Source of the DNA: Artemia franciscana
Taxonomy: Eukaryota; Arthropoda; Branchiopoda; Anostraca; Artemiidae
Reading direction: 5' to 3'
Assembly (NCBI RefSeq): GCF_032884065.1
Contig: NC_088872.1
Coordinates: forward strand, 1,240,001-1,304,000
DNA: 64,000 nucleotides
The translations under genes were made by a program, and so were the position numbers. Shown piece by piece: positions 1-12,889 of the stretch (position 1 is the stretch's first letter; each line of letters opens with the position of its first letter). Under the pieces are notes generated by a model, which saw only the letters and a program-made list of their open reading frames with translations, searched no databases and was not told the DNA's origin.

Positions 1-694
1 TTATATTTTGAAATTTTCTAACCATGCTATTGAACAGTCTGTGATGTCACCAGACGTTAAGCAGCAATGCCACTCTTTAATCCATCAAAGAGATTCCAAA
101 AACTAGGGCTAGCGCTGATGAACAAATCATTAAAGGTATTGTGGAAACACGTCATGATATTCTTAGTGTTTACTCAGGATCCCAGTGCGTTTCCAGTATG
201 GTTCCATATGACTGGCAAAAAGCTTGGCAAAGCAACCACCCGGTTTGGCAATTAAATGCCACTGCGTTGGTATCATTGAAGTGACTCGAAAGAGAATCAG
301 AAGTATCACCTTGGGTATATGACCACAGAGTTCATCAAACACTTTTACAATATCTGGTAATGAAACAAAAGCTAAGGCTGGGATACTTTTGACTAGGGTA
401 TTAGAATTGGGGTCATTTTCGAACTCTTTATAGGCCCAGTGGTTGAACTTTTCTTATGATAGACTCTGATAAATGAAAGAAACATCTCAATAATGTAGAA
501 CTTGGAAACTCAACTCGAAAAGCATTCATAGCAGCTTTTTAAAAATCTGTCAGAATTCTGGTGGGATTGACTCTTGACACCGAGTGATGATGTCGGTAGA
601 GTTTTGGTTGACCTTGGTAAATTCTCCAGCGAAGGGCCAAGTAGCAACTTTGCTTAAATCACTGTCAAGTTTCCAGCTCCGACTGGAATGTTCC
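1..694. other. No gene seen
   Basis: AT-rich sequence without a recognisable gene, RNA or repeat. The only open frame of note is about 60 codons (67-255, plus) and has no recognisable motif or repeated counterpart elsewhere in the window. Confidence 0.5.
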
Positions 695-870
695 ATTTTT
701 AAGTAACCAAAATTGGAGGGTAACTAGGTTTCCTCCCCCACCCTCTTTTTTTTATCAAAATCATCCGATCAAAACTATGAGAAACCCGTTTAGCAAAAAA
801 AAAATATATATGCAAATTTTGTTTTAACTATTGATGTGCGGTGAGTCAAAATCAGAACTCTGTTAAAATT
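695..870 (-). repeat. R1 fragment, reverse orientation
   Basis: Reads as the reverse complement of the R1 segment seen at 2050-2160, 47425-47570 and 62920-63060: the phrases for the gcaactag block, the tcaaaac/tgagaaa block and the gatgtgcggtgagtcaaaa block occur in the same order. It is a short, diverged relic without R1 ends. Confidence 0.6.
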
Positions 871-904
871 ACTGTTAAATTTCTAGCTCTAACTGCAATG
901 TACT

Positions 905-990
905 TCAAATTATGTGCAGATACCCGCAAACTCTTTTGGAATTATGTGCAAATTATGTGTACTGTCAAATTATGTGCAATGATACCCGGA
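905..990. repeat. Short direct repeats (aaattatgtgca)
   Basis: The 12-mer aaattatgtgca occurs at least three times within 85 bases, twice followed closely by a gatacccg-like word. Small local duplication; no function evident. Confidence 0.5.
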
Positions 991-1670
991 TCCACTAAGA
1001 ACCACTAGGATTCAAACTGGATTAAACCATTTGCACGAAAAGAAAATACGAATTGACTTCTTTTTGTTATTCTGTTGTTGTTGTTTTTTTTTGGGGGGGG
1101 GGCACAATTTTGGGTTGGAATCTTTGGTTGATGTCACTGAAGGCTAAAATACTATGGGAAATTTTAAGCATTTGGTATGGAGGAGGATCAGTAATATGCC
1201 GGAAGCATCATGGCCATAAGAAAATGGAGCTATTGGCTACTATGTTCCTTACTGACATGCTTATTTTTCAGTAGTTTCTGTCTATTTTTCAGTAGTCTGT
1301 GACTACATTTTGTTACCGCAAAGGGGCTTGATCTCGCATCCCTTGAATTCAAAAGATGGCGTCGTAGCTACTGTCCTGTGGTAACTGTTTGTAAAGAATG
1401 TGTTACTGAATATGTGATTAATCATATTAACATGTAATATGGATCAATAGAGAAATTGAGAAGAACCGAAATCTGTTTTCCCTTAATCTGCTAATAGTCT
1501 TTGAAATCCTCCATTTCAGTGGAGTTACGCTATGTTACAGACTTACGGAGTTACTCAAGTTACGCTATGTTAATTTTTCAAATAATCTTGGAATTATTGC
1601 AGTTTGCAATAGCATAGTAGTTTGTTAAAAGTTTCTCAATATTAATATTTTTGTTAACTCTATTTTTACT
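991..1670. other. No gene seen
   Basis: AT-rich with one long G run near 1090. I see no coding region, RNA gene or repeat copy here. Confidence 0.4.
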
Positions 1671-3358
1671 ACACGCCTTGCTCTTAACGCTAAAGTTTGA
1701 CTCTTTCTCTCAACTCTATTTTTTAAAACAGTAAAAAACTTTACCGTACAGAGCGGGGCATATACGGAGTAATTTCTGTTCATTTTAAGTTTTAATATCG
1801 CTCCTTACTTTAAGTTAAAAAAACTTGTTTTTTTTTATTTAATTTCTGAACGTTTTTGAATTAATATATGTTTTGATTTTGGCTCTCCACATATGAATTG
1901 AAACAAAATTTGCATATTAATTGTATAATTTAATTGTATATTAATTAATTGTATTTAATTCACATTAATTGTAAATTTGCATAATTGTATTTTGTATTCT
2001 CTTGCATTTAATAATAAACTTATCTCTCTAATTTAATTTAATTTATTTTTATGGGTAAATGGCTTTCTCATAGTTTTGATCGGACGATTTTGAGAAAAAA
2101 GGAGCGAGGGAGTAGGCCTAGTTACCCTTCAATTTTTTGGTTATTTAAAAGGCAACTAAAACTTTTAATATTTTGCGAAGGTTTTTATTAGTAAAAATAT
2201 ACGTAACTTACCAATTAACTTACGTAACGAACTTCTATATTCGTATGTTTTTATCACGTATATGAGGGGGCCCCCTCGTCAATACCTCGCTCTTTACACT
2301 ACAGCTTAAATTCTGTCCCCATTCCTTAAGAATGATCCCTGAATCACAAAGGCCGTAGAATAAATAGTTGAAATTAATAAAATCACTTCAACGTAAAGAG
2401 CGAGGTATTAGGAGGAGGTGAACCCCTCATATGCGTAATAATTTCTGTTCGTTTTAAGTTTTAATGCTGTTCCTTACTTTCAGTTGAAAAATCTTTTTCA
2501 TATTTATCTTTTCACTGTTCTTTAAAAAAATGCAAAAAAATCCTGCACCCCCTTCATGGAAATTTTCTTTCCTCATGACAAATTCCTCCATGGAAAGTTC
2601 CCCCCGCATAACTCCCTCCCCTCAACCTCTCACCCAGCCAAAAGAATCCCCCTGAAAGCGTCTGTACACTTCCCAATAACCATCACTATATGTAAACACT
2701 GGTCAAGGTTTGTAACTTGTAGCCCGTCCCATGGGGACTGTGGGGGAGCAGGTCGTCCCCAAAGACATAGTTATTAGGTTTTTTGACTATGCTCAATAAA
2801 ATGGCTGTCTAAGAATTTTGATCCGGTGACTTTGGGAAAAAATGAGCGTGGGAGGGGGCCTAGGTGCCCTCAAATTCTTTTGGTCACTTAAAAAAGGCAC
2901 TAGAACTTTCAATTTTTATTAGACTGAGCCCTCTCATGACATTCTAGGACAATTGGACCGATACGATGGGAAAAAAAACAAAACAAAAACAAATAAACAT
3001 GCATCCGTGATCTGTCTTGTGGCAAAAAATACAAAATTCCACATTTTTGTAGATAGGAGCTTGAAACTTCTACTGTAGGGTTCTCTGTTACGCTGAATGC
3101 GATGGTGTGATTTTCGTTAAGATTATATAACTTTTCAGGGGTGTTTAAACCTATTTTCTAGAATTAGGCAAATTTTCTCAGGTTTGTAACTTTTGATGGG
3201 TAAGTCTAAACTTACGAAACTTATATATTTAAGATCAGCATTAAAATAAAACTGTTTTGATGTAAATATTGTTATAAAAATTCCGTTTTTAAGAGTTTTG
3301 GTTACTATTGAGCCGGGTCTTTCCTTACTACAGTTCGTTACCACGAACTGTTTGAAAA
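1670..3358 (+). repeat. R1 interspersed repeat, copy a (hairpin end at right)
   Basis: Matches R1 copies at 47037-48860 and 62000-64000 in order: the ctctttacgct/agcgtaaagagc inverted-repeat part (here decayed, 1680-1850), the tttttgaattaatatatg/ggctctcc part, a first and second 'atggct..tctca' module (2050-2190 and 2800-2920), a smaller inverted repeat around gctctttac (2255-2450), and the right terminal hairpin at 3330-3351 (acagttcgt-TACC-acgaactgt). The edge after the hairpin (gtttga) is shared with the other copies. No intact protein frame was found. Confidence 0.75.
3330..3351. repeat. R1 terminal hairpin (copy a)
   Basis: Perfect 9-bp inverted repeat with a 4-nt loop, at the right edge of the R1 homology. 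The same palindrome marks R1 edges at 37138, 39095, 40264, 43386 and 48836. Confidence 0.8.
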
Positions 3359-3419
3359 CAAACAAACAAATGACCGTGCATTGTCAGTTAAATTGACTTA
3401 TGCTGACATTTCTTCGTTA

Positions 3420-3860
3420 AGGTTTTGAAAACTTTTACTTATGAAAGTAAGAAAGGTGAAAATATTTCAAACGTATTTTGTTTTCAGTAAAGCGCAAATT
3501 GTGTTCTGGTTTTGAGGTTTTGAACATTTTTATTTATGAAAGTAAGAAAGACGAGAAAATTTCAAACGTACTTTGTTTTCAGTAAAGCCCAAATTGTGTT
3601 CTGGTCTTGAGAAGGCGTAAGGGCTGTCAGTCCTATTCATGTTAATTTTTGCTCGTTTTGAGTTTGACTCGGCTATCTATTTTAATTTATGTTCGTCTTG
3701 AGTTTCATTTAATTATAGATAGTGATTTGTGGTAGTTGTACGCTTGGAAGATTATTTGGCTTTATTTTTGCTCAATCTAGGCTTAATGGAGCTCTTTACT
3801 TTTCTTTGAAAAACTTATCTTGTATAGAAAGTTGTTTTAATTAATTTTTGTTCGTTTTTT
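3420..3860 (+). repeat. R7 repeat with internal ~95-bp duplication
   Basis: The block 3421-3510 (gttttgaaaacttttacttatg onward to the ttgtgttctggt word) is repeated at 3512-3605 with about 90% identity. The following 3640-3850 part (gctcgttttgagtttgactcgg, then gtggtagttgtacgcttgg) recurs at 4540-4680 and 40030-40260. R7 lies just outside the R1 hairpin edge both here and at 40260, and its tail leads into the R2 array, so R7 and R2 are probably parts of one element. Confidence 0.6.
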
Positions 3861-4319
3861 ATTGACATAGTCTTTTCGTGCAAAAAAAATATTGTTTATA
3901 TTTCAGTTTTCTTCTATAAGAATCCATAATGTTGGTTGCTATTTGTATGTTGGAGAAACTTTTCCAACAATTTTTAATCCTGACACAAACAGTATTTTTT
4001 AATTTAATTTTATAGCTTCTGAAGTTGATCTGAAAAATAAAACTTAATATCATTCCAAAAAGATTCTACCTATGCTCTTTGACGACCTGGATACACCTAA
4101 ACTCTTTTTATTTGTTTATATTGTAAGAGCAGAAGCATTAATAGTAGTATCCCAAAAAGTTTCAATTTAATGCCCCAAGTCGTTCTCGATACACTGCTGA
4201 GGTGTCTTATTGGCAACCATTTAACAAAATGCCTTTTGATTTATTTTTAATGAAACATTCAGTTTTAAAACATAATGGACCAATTGCATAATTGTGGGGG
4301 GTAGACATGCTTAACATCC
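3861..4319. other. No gene seen
   Basis: AT-rich spacer between R7 and the R2 array. No gene or RNA recognised. Confidence 0.4.
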
Positions 4320-7300
4320 CTAAAGATATAGTTGCTGGACCATTGCTCTATGCTGAACAAAATGGCTCTATCAAACTTTCGATTGGATGCGTTTGGAAAA
4401 TGGATGGGCTTGAGAAAAGGGCTGCTTACCCTTCAATCTCTTGTTACTCTTAAAAAGGGCAATAGACATTCACGCTGTAATTGGAGTGCAAGGGGAGGAC
4501 TTACCCCTTCATATCCAGTAAAAACACTTTAAACAAGCATAAACGTGGTGAAAACATTTAAAATATCTTTTGTTTTCAGTAAAGTGAAAATTATGTTCTG
4601 GTCTTCAGAAGGCATAGGGGTTGTCAGCCCTACTTATGTTAATTTTTGCTCGTTTTGAGTCTGACTCGGTTATTTATTGTCTGATTTAAATAAACAAAAT
4701 ACATTTAAAATGTTTTAATTTTTTAATTTTAATAAATTAAAAATTATTAAAACTTTTAGGAATAAATATCAGTATATGTACACTAAACTGACAATCCACA
4801 GCCTTTTTTTTCAGTATAATGCAAATTATATTCTGGTCTTGAGAAGGCAAGGGGGTTGCCAAAGACATAACTTCGAGACCTTTCATCTACACTGAACAAA
4901 ATGGCTATCTCAAAATTTTGAGTAGACCTGTTTTTTGAATTCATGGGTGTGGGGGGATTTTTGCCCTCTAATTACTTTTGACTAAGAAAAAGGGCAGTAG
5001 CCCTTTCAATTTTCAATCGAACGAGCCTTTTTCGAAGTTTCTACGACAACAAAAGCCCATATCAGAATTTCTATCAGATGCATTACAGGGAAATACGATG
5101 TTTGGAAGGGTGGGGGTTATTCACCCTCCGATCACTCTTAATCTTATAAAGGGCACTAAAACTTTTGATTACTAATCTAACGAGCCCCCTCCAAAGTTTA
5201 AACGATCACCCTTTCTATATATACTTTATAGGCCCCCAGGGCATTATTTACCGTGCCCTAAGGGCTCGGGTGGTTTCATCCTCAAAGACATAATTTACGG
5301 TCCTTTCAATTACGTTGAACAAAATGGCTATCTCAAAATTTTGATTGGATATTTTAGAGGAAATGGCGGGCGAGGGAAGGCGGTTAGTTGCCCTTCAGTC
5401 ACTTTCGACTATTAAAAAGGGCACTGACTTTCAATTTTCAATCGAAAGAGCTGTTCTCGAAGTTTCTATGACAACAAATGGTCATCTCAAAATTTATATC
5501 AGATGCAATTCGGGAAAATACGAGGCGTGGTGGGGGGTATCCACTCTCCCATCACTCTGAATCTTAAAAAGGGCACTCAAAATTCTGATTAGCAATCCAA
5601 TGAGCCCCTGCTGAAGTTTATAAAATCAACCTTTCTATATAAACCTTATGTGCCCCAGGGTATAACTTACAACCCTTGCCTTGGGGGCTGTAGGGGGGTT
5701 GTCATCTTCAAAGAAACAATTTCTGAACCTTTCAACTAAGTTGAAGGAAATGGTTATCTCAAAATTTTTGATTGAATGTGTTTGAGGAAACGTGGACGCG
5801 GGAAGGGGGTTAGCTGCTCTTCAATCGCTTTAGACTCTTAAAAAGAGCTCTACTTCTTTCAATTTTCTACCGAATGAGCTCTTTTAGAAGTTTCTACGGC
5901 AACAAGTGGCCATCCCAAAATTTCTATCATATGCATTACGGGAAAATACGAGGTGCGGGGGGGGAGATCCACCCTCTGATCACTCAATGAATCTTTTGAA
6001 TACTGACGAAGACCACACTGCTTTTCCATCACGAACATCAAAACAAGAAGAACATTAGGGAATTCTGTTCGCAAGACAGTGGAAATCTAATTAGAATGAA
6101 TAAATCGGCCTTATGTCCAAGGGCCGTTCTCAGCAAAACATAAATACATAAAAAGAAAATTCACAACAAGATTAAACTTAAGCTTGCAACTCTTGCCCTG
6201 AAGACATAATTTCCGGACCTTTCAATTACGTTGAAAAAAATGTCTATTTCAAAAGTTTCATGGATGTGTTTGGGAAAATGGTGGGTGTGGGAGGGGAGGG
6301 GGTTGGTTGCCGCCAGTCTCTTTGAATATTAAGAATGGCACTGGCCCTTTCAATCTCCAATTGAATGATCCCTTTTCGAAGTTTCTACGGCAACAAATAG
6401 CTACCTCAAAACTAAAATCTGATGCATTTCGGGAAAATACGGCGTGTGGTGTGGTATCCATCCTCCAATCACACTGAATCTTAAAAAGAGCACTAGAACT
6501 TCTGATTACCGCTCCGATGTGCCCCCTCCAAAGGTCATACAACCACCCTTTCTATAAAAACCTTATATGCCCCCAGGGCATAACTTGCAGCCCTTGCCTT
6601 GAGGGTGGTGGGTGCTTATCGTCCTCAAAGATATAATTTCCGGACTATTTAACTACTTTGAACACAATGGCTATCTCAAAGTTCTGATTGAATATGGTTT
6701 GGGAAATGGTGGGTGTGTTAGGGGGGTTAGTTCCCCTCCAATCACTTTTGACTATTAAAAGGGGCACTAGCCTCTTCAATTTCCAATTGAATGTAAAATA
6801 CGAGGTGGGGGGAGGTATCCACCCTCTGATCACTCCCAATCTTAAAGATTGCACTAGAACTTCTGATCACCAATCCAATGAACCCCCTTCGAAGCTTGTA
6901 CTATCACCCTTTCTATATAAACCTAATATGCCCCCAGGCCATAGCTTACAACCCTTGCCCAGAGGGCTCTGGTGGGTGTCCTCTTCAAAGACATAATTTC
7001 CGGACCTCTCAACTACATTGAACGAAATTACTTTCTAAAAATTTTGACTGGATGTATTTGGGGAAATGGTGGGCGTAGGAGGGGTGATAGTTGCGCTCTA
7101 GTCGCTTCCGACCATTGAAAAGGGCGCTAGCCCTGTCAATTTTCAATCGAATGAGCCTTTTTTGAAGTTTCTACGACAACAAATGGTCATCTCAATACTT
7201 ATATTTTTTTTTGTATTTTGGGAAAATACGAGGTGTCGGGAGGGGAGGGGATATTCGCCATCCTACCACTTTGAATCTTAAAATGTACTAGAACTTCTGA

Positions 7301-9055
7301 TTACCATTCCAGTGGGCCCCTCCGAAGTTTATACGACCACCATTTCTATAAACACCTTATATGTCCCCAGGACATAACTTGCAATCCTTGCCTTGAGGGC
7401 AGGGGGGAGGGCTTGTCGTACTCAAAGACATAATTTCTGGACCATTTAACTACGTTGAACAAATTTGCTATCTCAAAATTCTGATTTAATATGTTCGGGG
7501 TGGGCGTGTTAGTGGGGGGGGGGTATTTCCCTTCCAATCACTTGAAATCACTTAAAAGGGACACTAGCCCCTTCAATTTCCAATTCAATGATCTTGTTTC
7601 GAATTTTTTACGACAACAAATTGCCATCTCAAAATTTCTATAGTTTGTATGGAAAATAAGAGGTGGGGGGGGGTATCCACCCTCCGATCACTTTGAATCT
7701 TAAAAATTTCCAATGAACCCCCCTCCAAAGCTTATACGATCAACCTTTCTATATAAACTTTATATGCCGCAGGGCATAGCTTACAACCCTTGCTCGGAGG
7801 GCTGTGGGGGAGGGGGGTTGTCATCTTCAAAGACATAATTTCCGGACCTTTAAACTACATTTAACGAAATTGCTATCTCAAAATTTTGACTAGACCTGTT
7901 TGGGGAAATAGTGGGCATGGGAGGGGTGATACTTGCCCTCCAATCACTTTCGACCATTAAAAAGGCACTAGCCTTCTCAATTTCCAATAGAATGATCCTT
8001 TTGAAGTTTCTAAGACAAAAAAAAAATGGACATCTCAATACCTCTATCAGATGCATTTTGGGGAAATACGAGGTGTCGGGATGGGGAGGGGTATTTGCCC
8101 CCCCCCGGTCACTTTGAATCTTAAAATGGGTACTAGAACTTCTGATTACCAATCCAGTGGGCCTCTTCGAAGTTTATACAACCACCCTTTCCATAAAAAC
8201 CTTATATGCCCCCAGGGCAGAACTTGCAACCCTTGCCGAGGGTGGCGGGGGGTTGTCATCCTCAAAGAAATAATTTCTGAACATTTTAATTATGTTGAAA
8301 AAACTTGCTATATAAAAATTCTGATTGAATGTGTCTGGGGAAGTGGTGGGCGTGTTAGGGGGGTTACTTCCCTTCAATCACTTTTTACTATTAAAAGGGG
8401 TACTATCCCCTTCAGTTTCCAATTGAATGAGCCTTTTTTTGGAGTTTCTATGACAACAAATGGCCACCTAAATTTTTTCTGTAACTTCAGGGAAAATAAG
8501 AGGTGGGGGGGCATCCACACTCCGATCACTCTGAATCTTAGAAAGTGCACTAGAACTTCTGAATACCAATCCAATGAACCCCCCCCCCCCGAAGCTTATA
8601 CGATCACCCTTCCTATATAAACCTTATTTGCCGCCAGGACACAGCTTACAACCCTTTCCCAGAGGGCTGTGAGGGGGGGGGCTGTCATCTTCAAAGACAT
8701 AATATCTGGGCCTTTCAACTACATTGAACATAGGTGCTATCTTAAAATTTTGACTGGATGTGTTTGGGGAAATGTTGGGCGGGGGAGGAGTGATAGTTAC
8801 CCTCCAATCACTTTCGGCTATTAAAAAGGGCACAAGCCCTTTCAGTTTCCGATCAAATGAGCCCTTTTCGAAGTTTCTACGACAACAAATAGCCATCTCA
8901 AAATTCCTATCAGATTCATTTTGACAAAATACGAGGTGGGGGGGGGGTATCCACCTCCTATAACTCAGAATCTCAAAAAAGGCACTGAAACTTCTGAAGA
9001 GCAATCCAATTAGCCCCCCTCCGAAGTTTATACGATCACCCTATCTATATAAACC
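4320..9055 (+). repeat. R2 tandem array, ~430-bp monomer, about 11 units
   Basis: The landmark 'ttgaacaaaatggctatctc' (with variants) starts units near 4345, 4895, 5313, 5731, 6230, 6657, 7015, 7453, 7856, 8292 and 8723; most spacings are 358-438 bp. Each unit contains two related half-modules: one ending in ttaaaaagggcactag..tttcaat and one with gatcactctgaatcttaaaaagggcactagaactt, then a linker with ggcataacttacaacccttgcc and tcaaagacataatttccgg. The same landmarks occur once, non-tandemly, inside R1 (for example 48180-48480), so the array is a tandem expansion of an R1 segment. Open frames here (up to 189 codons at 8051-8620) have no protein resemblance and reflect GC-rich repeat units rather than genes. 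R3 interrupts one unit at ~6000-6180. Confidence 0.85.
6000..6180. repeat. R3 interspersed repeat inserted in an R2 unit
   Basis: Breaks the periodicity of R2 (unit spacing ~500 instead of ~430). Shares with 13561-13735 and 52916-53110 the ordered words caagaagaac, aattc..caagacagtg, attagaatgaata, and the palindromic core cggcc..tgtccaagggccg followed by tcagcaa. No coding content. Confidence 0.7.
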
Positions 9056-11982
9056 ATGAAGGTCTCTTTCATGAAGGTCTGAAATTCATGAAGGTCTCTT
9101 TTCCATGCCTCCCAGTTTTTTCCCTCAAGAAAGTGCAACAAAAACTGCCTCTTTTGTACCATATAATTCCAATGACGCACTTTTCCTTTCGATCTGAAAC
9201 CATTTTCGGGAGATTCCAGGCTCTTTTCGCAAATTCCTATAAATTTGTTTTGCCTTGGATGTCTAAAAATCAAGTTAATCGAATTATCGAAAGATTATTT
9301 ACGATTTCTAAATACACATAAATAGCAATTCTTTTGCCATTAGACCGTTTATTTTTCAAAATAGGTTTTAGACTCCCTCTTGCTTTGGGCAAAGGTTCAT
9401 TCTTTACTAGGTTGCAGTTATCTCTACAACAATAGCCAATCATTGCTGTAACTTCTAGTACGCAATTAATTAAAAAAAAAAAAAAATCTGATGAAATTAA
9501 AGAGCGAAGTTGAACTTTAAAACGAACAAAAATTATTACTTCGCGTCCTATGCAATAAATTTTTGAAAAACCATTTCACATTAACAGGCTCGTTATATTT
9601 TCCTATATTTCTATAATTCTGAAATTCTAGCAGTTTACTGAAAACACAAAACGGGTGCAAAAAAAATAAAGAGAAACAGGAAACTCTTAAGTGTCCAGCA
9701 GAAAACAAAAGAATAATCCATAAGGCTCTCAAGGATTAAAAGTCTTTTTAAAATTCGTTAAAAGTCTTTTAAAGGATATGAAATCAATAGCTTTTACAGC
9801 AGGATTTTAGCTGTCTAAATTCCTCAAGATTTAGAAAGCCTACAGAAAGATTAAAGAAAAAAGAGAGCCTACAAGATTAAAGAAAGCCTACAGAGGCGGT
9901 TATCCTCTCAATATATTCGCCTTGTGTGTTTTTTAGTATTCTCGTTTGGCCTTAAAAACCCCATTTTTGATCGCTTTTCTTTCTTTATAATAATGCTAGT
10001 TCTATTGGTGGCAGTTGAGGTGGGTGGGTGCCCATTCTCTTCTCATTTTGCTCAATTTAGATATCGAAACATAACTTTTTATTGGAGTCTTTCCATTGGA
10101 AAGGGGTCTTTTGGCATTTTTTTTTATAAAATTGATAAAAACTAAGTGCACTATTTTGGTGTGGTATGGTACTTTATGATGGTATTATGGTATTATGATG
10201 GTATGATAATGGTACTTTATGATGGTATTATGTCGAATTTATAAAAGCCAATAAGATGTTAAACAAGCCTTTAACTAGCAATTTATCATGTTGCATTAGC
10301 CTTGTTGTTTTGATAGTCTGAAGACGACTTATGAATAATATTAAGGGGGTCTAGAAGGGGAATATTAAAAAGGGGGGTTTAACCATAAAGACCATAGAGA
10401 TTATCATAGTATCCTTTTCTTTCTCCCCAGCCTTTCCATTCAGAAAACAGCACAAAGGCTCCAAATTCTCCGTGTCATATGCATATGCATGTCAGGAGCC
10501 CCCCCCCCCCCTGCAAGCATATATATACATAAATGGCTAAAAAATATAGAAATTATATAGTTTAAAATCTTGCCAATTTGAATATAGTCCCTTGACGCTG
10601 TAACAGGATTGCGGAAGTTAAAGACAGTTCTTCTTAATAAAAAAGGTCGTTGTTGAGATTAAAGGGTGAAATAAAATCATACATCTTTGAAAAACTAGGT
10701 AAATCGAGTTTGAATGGAACAGCAGTTATTTTCTTCTTTTAGATTTGCTCATGCTTTTAAGTAGCAGTCTGATTCGAGTTCTTGTGAAGCAAACATTAAG
10801 GAGAGAGGGAGCAAATATTTAGTAGGTTGCATTTATTTTAATTTGTGGGCTAAGCTGTAACCTATAACAGGAGAGATATCCGGTAGAAAAGAAAAATGCT
10901 GCAACTTTGTTTATTCAATTTCCTTTCCAAATATAGATATTGCTGCCGTCAAAGCTCTTGCAATCATCACGCTTCTACATACGTTGAATTTATCAAGTAA
11001 TTCAACAGCCGTCCAAAGGTAAAAACGCGTATATACGTAAATAGTCAGTTTCCAAACTAAACGTACCGCTGAATTCAGCTGAAAGATGCGAATTGAATGT
11101 ACATGCAAGAATGTCCCAATAGAATCCCCCGCAAAGGTTTTTTGGCAAAAACTTGAATCTGCAGCATTTTGCCCTATTTGCCAAAGTTGAAAAAATCGAC
11201 GTCAACAAACTTTGTAGCGTCAACAAAAATTGGCATGCATTTTAATTGCATAACTGGAAAGACCGTCTGAAACTAATAGTAGCCTTAGTTAATTATTAAA
11301 TTGTTAATTGTTAAATTATTAGTTAATTAAAACAGCATTAGTTAATTATGTCATTTTTGATAGTTCAACTGATATCTTTAACGTTCCTTTAAGAAAATTG
11401 CACCCCTTCCTAAACCAAGTAACTATAATACACTGCTGTTCAGGGGGTTAAATAGGGCTCAAATGGCTAATATCCATAAACATTTTAGATGGAAAAATTA
11501 TTTTTCCGTCCCTGCGTAACACAAGCAGAGAAACGTCATAGAAGAATAAAGCAGAAACAAAATACTAATACCTTTTCAAGTGAACCCCCTACAAAATATT
11601 CGAAGCCACAAAATCCATCCAGAAACGCAGGCACCCAAAACCATCTGGTAATTGAAAGTAAGAATTCTACCCTTTCAGACCAGATAATTGCTTTTTTTTC
11701 AGAAAGGCTCAATCTTATTTAATAAATACTACATAACAAAAAGTGTTGTAGAAATGAACTCAAAGTCAAGGCTCCTAAATTATCTTAACCCCGGTTTTGT
11801 CCAGAACCAAGTTCAAAACAGGATTTAGTGTGGATGTGTTACCGTGAATGTCCGAAATCTAGTTAGTGTCGACATTCATCGGTAAGTGTTCGAAATTCCT
11901 TTTTCTCTGCTTGGACTTAATTAGCTTTGCGAGTCTGCTTTTTCAGTCTTATACAACCTATGATGGTGAAAGCTAAACTTAG
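9056..11982. other. Anonymous AT-rich region, no gene recognised
   Basis: Contains small simple repeats only: catgaaggtct three times at 9054-9105, a tggtat/gatgg motif repeated at 10160-10235, and a C run at 10500-10512. Frames of 60-80 codons at 9088-9321, 9924-10145, 10911-11226 (minus) and 11489-11722 show no motif I recognise. Confidence 0.4.
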
Positions 11983-12105
11983 GTTAGGTTAGATTATGTT
12001 AGTTTGGATTAGGGTAGGTTAAGTTAAATTTGGTTCTGAATATCAGAAACAGGTTAAAAACCTAACTTAAGCTAACCTAGACCAACCTAATATAATCTAA
12101 CCTAA
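11983..12105. repeat. Imperfect inverted repeat built of TTAGG-like words
   Basis: Left arm 11983-12033 begins ggttaggttagattatgtta; right arm 12053-12105 is its near reverse complement (tataatctaacctaacg at the end). Arms are about 52 bp with roughly 80% pairing, around a loop that has its own small palindrome (ttctga/tcagaa, 12034-12047). Many TTAGG/TTAGGT words, the arthropod telomere-repeat unit, occur in both arms. A second perfect 8-bp stem (ttttggca/tgccaaaa) follows at 12117-12139. Confidence 0.7.
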
Positions 12106-12139
12106 CGTGTCATCAATTTTGGCATTGAAATTGCCAAAA

Positions 12140-12282
12140 CATCCTAACTGTCATTGATTCTTTAGATAAATACAGAATTATTTCTAAGAGAAAGACGAGG
12201 AAAGGGTGGAGGTACATAAAAACGTTAAAAAACGCATCAACGATGTGTAATTGATGTTTAGCCCCTCTTGATTTCTTGGAAT
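12140..12282. other. Short spacer, no gene seen
   Basis: AT-rich DNA between the TTAGG-like palindrome and R4. Confidence 0.4.
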
Positions 12283-12472
12283 ATTTCTGATCTACGCTGT
12301 TATTATAAAAAGTAAAGAGTAATATTAAATCCCAAAATTAGCAGAATTGATTCCGTATAGGATGGGGCTGCTCATTCCTCATCTGCATTTCCATTTTATG
12401 GTCGCAGAAACTTCGGAGGATACTCATTACGTCACGAATTGAGAATTTTACTCTTAATTTTTCTTATAAGTC
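12283..12472. repeat. R4 fold-back / MITE-like repeat
   Basis: Left arm (acgctgttattataaaaag then gagtaatattaaatcccaaaa, 12294-12340) is inversely repeated, in weaker form, at 12436-12470. The same sequence recurs at 16245-16295, 26414-26580 and 35055-35125. In the 26.4-kb copy an 18-bp inner inverted repeat is perfect. No coding capacity, so at most a non-autonomous element. Confidence 0.55.
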
Positions 12473-12889
12473 GAAAGTGATTGGAGGCCAGCCAGGAACT
12501 TCCGATAGTGGATATTTTCCTAGGGGAAATCTTCCATGCAGGTTATTTTACGGAGGTGGGGGTATTTTTTAGGAATATTTTCGATGGGGGGGGATGCCGG
12601 CACCTGTTGTAAATATTGTGAGCATTTCGTGATTAAAAAAAAAAAAATCAGAAAAAAGCCCTTTACGTAGCGGAAAATCTTGTCGAGATAATAGAAATCG
12701 TTTTATAAGAATCATACTCAATGAAAAAGAGCCAAAAGCCAAAAACAAAGCTAAAATGTTTTTTGTCATAATTCAGTTAGATGTATAGACTTGTGAACCA
12801 AGCCCTAAAAAAACAAAGGGTAGAAATAGTAGCATGGTGAGGTAGCGACAGCTATATAGAATTATACTTTAGGTCCTGGTTTCATTCCC

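Noticed and set aside
8051-8620. 189-codon plus-strand frame
   Set aside because: Lies entirely in the R2 tandem array; spans repeat units with changing frame and has no protein resemblance.
11489-11722. 77-codon hydrophilic plus frame
   Set aside because: Could be an exon by length, but has no motif and no convincing splice context.
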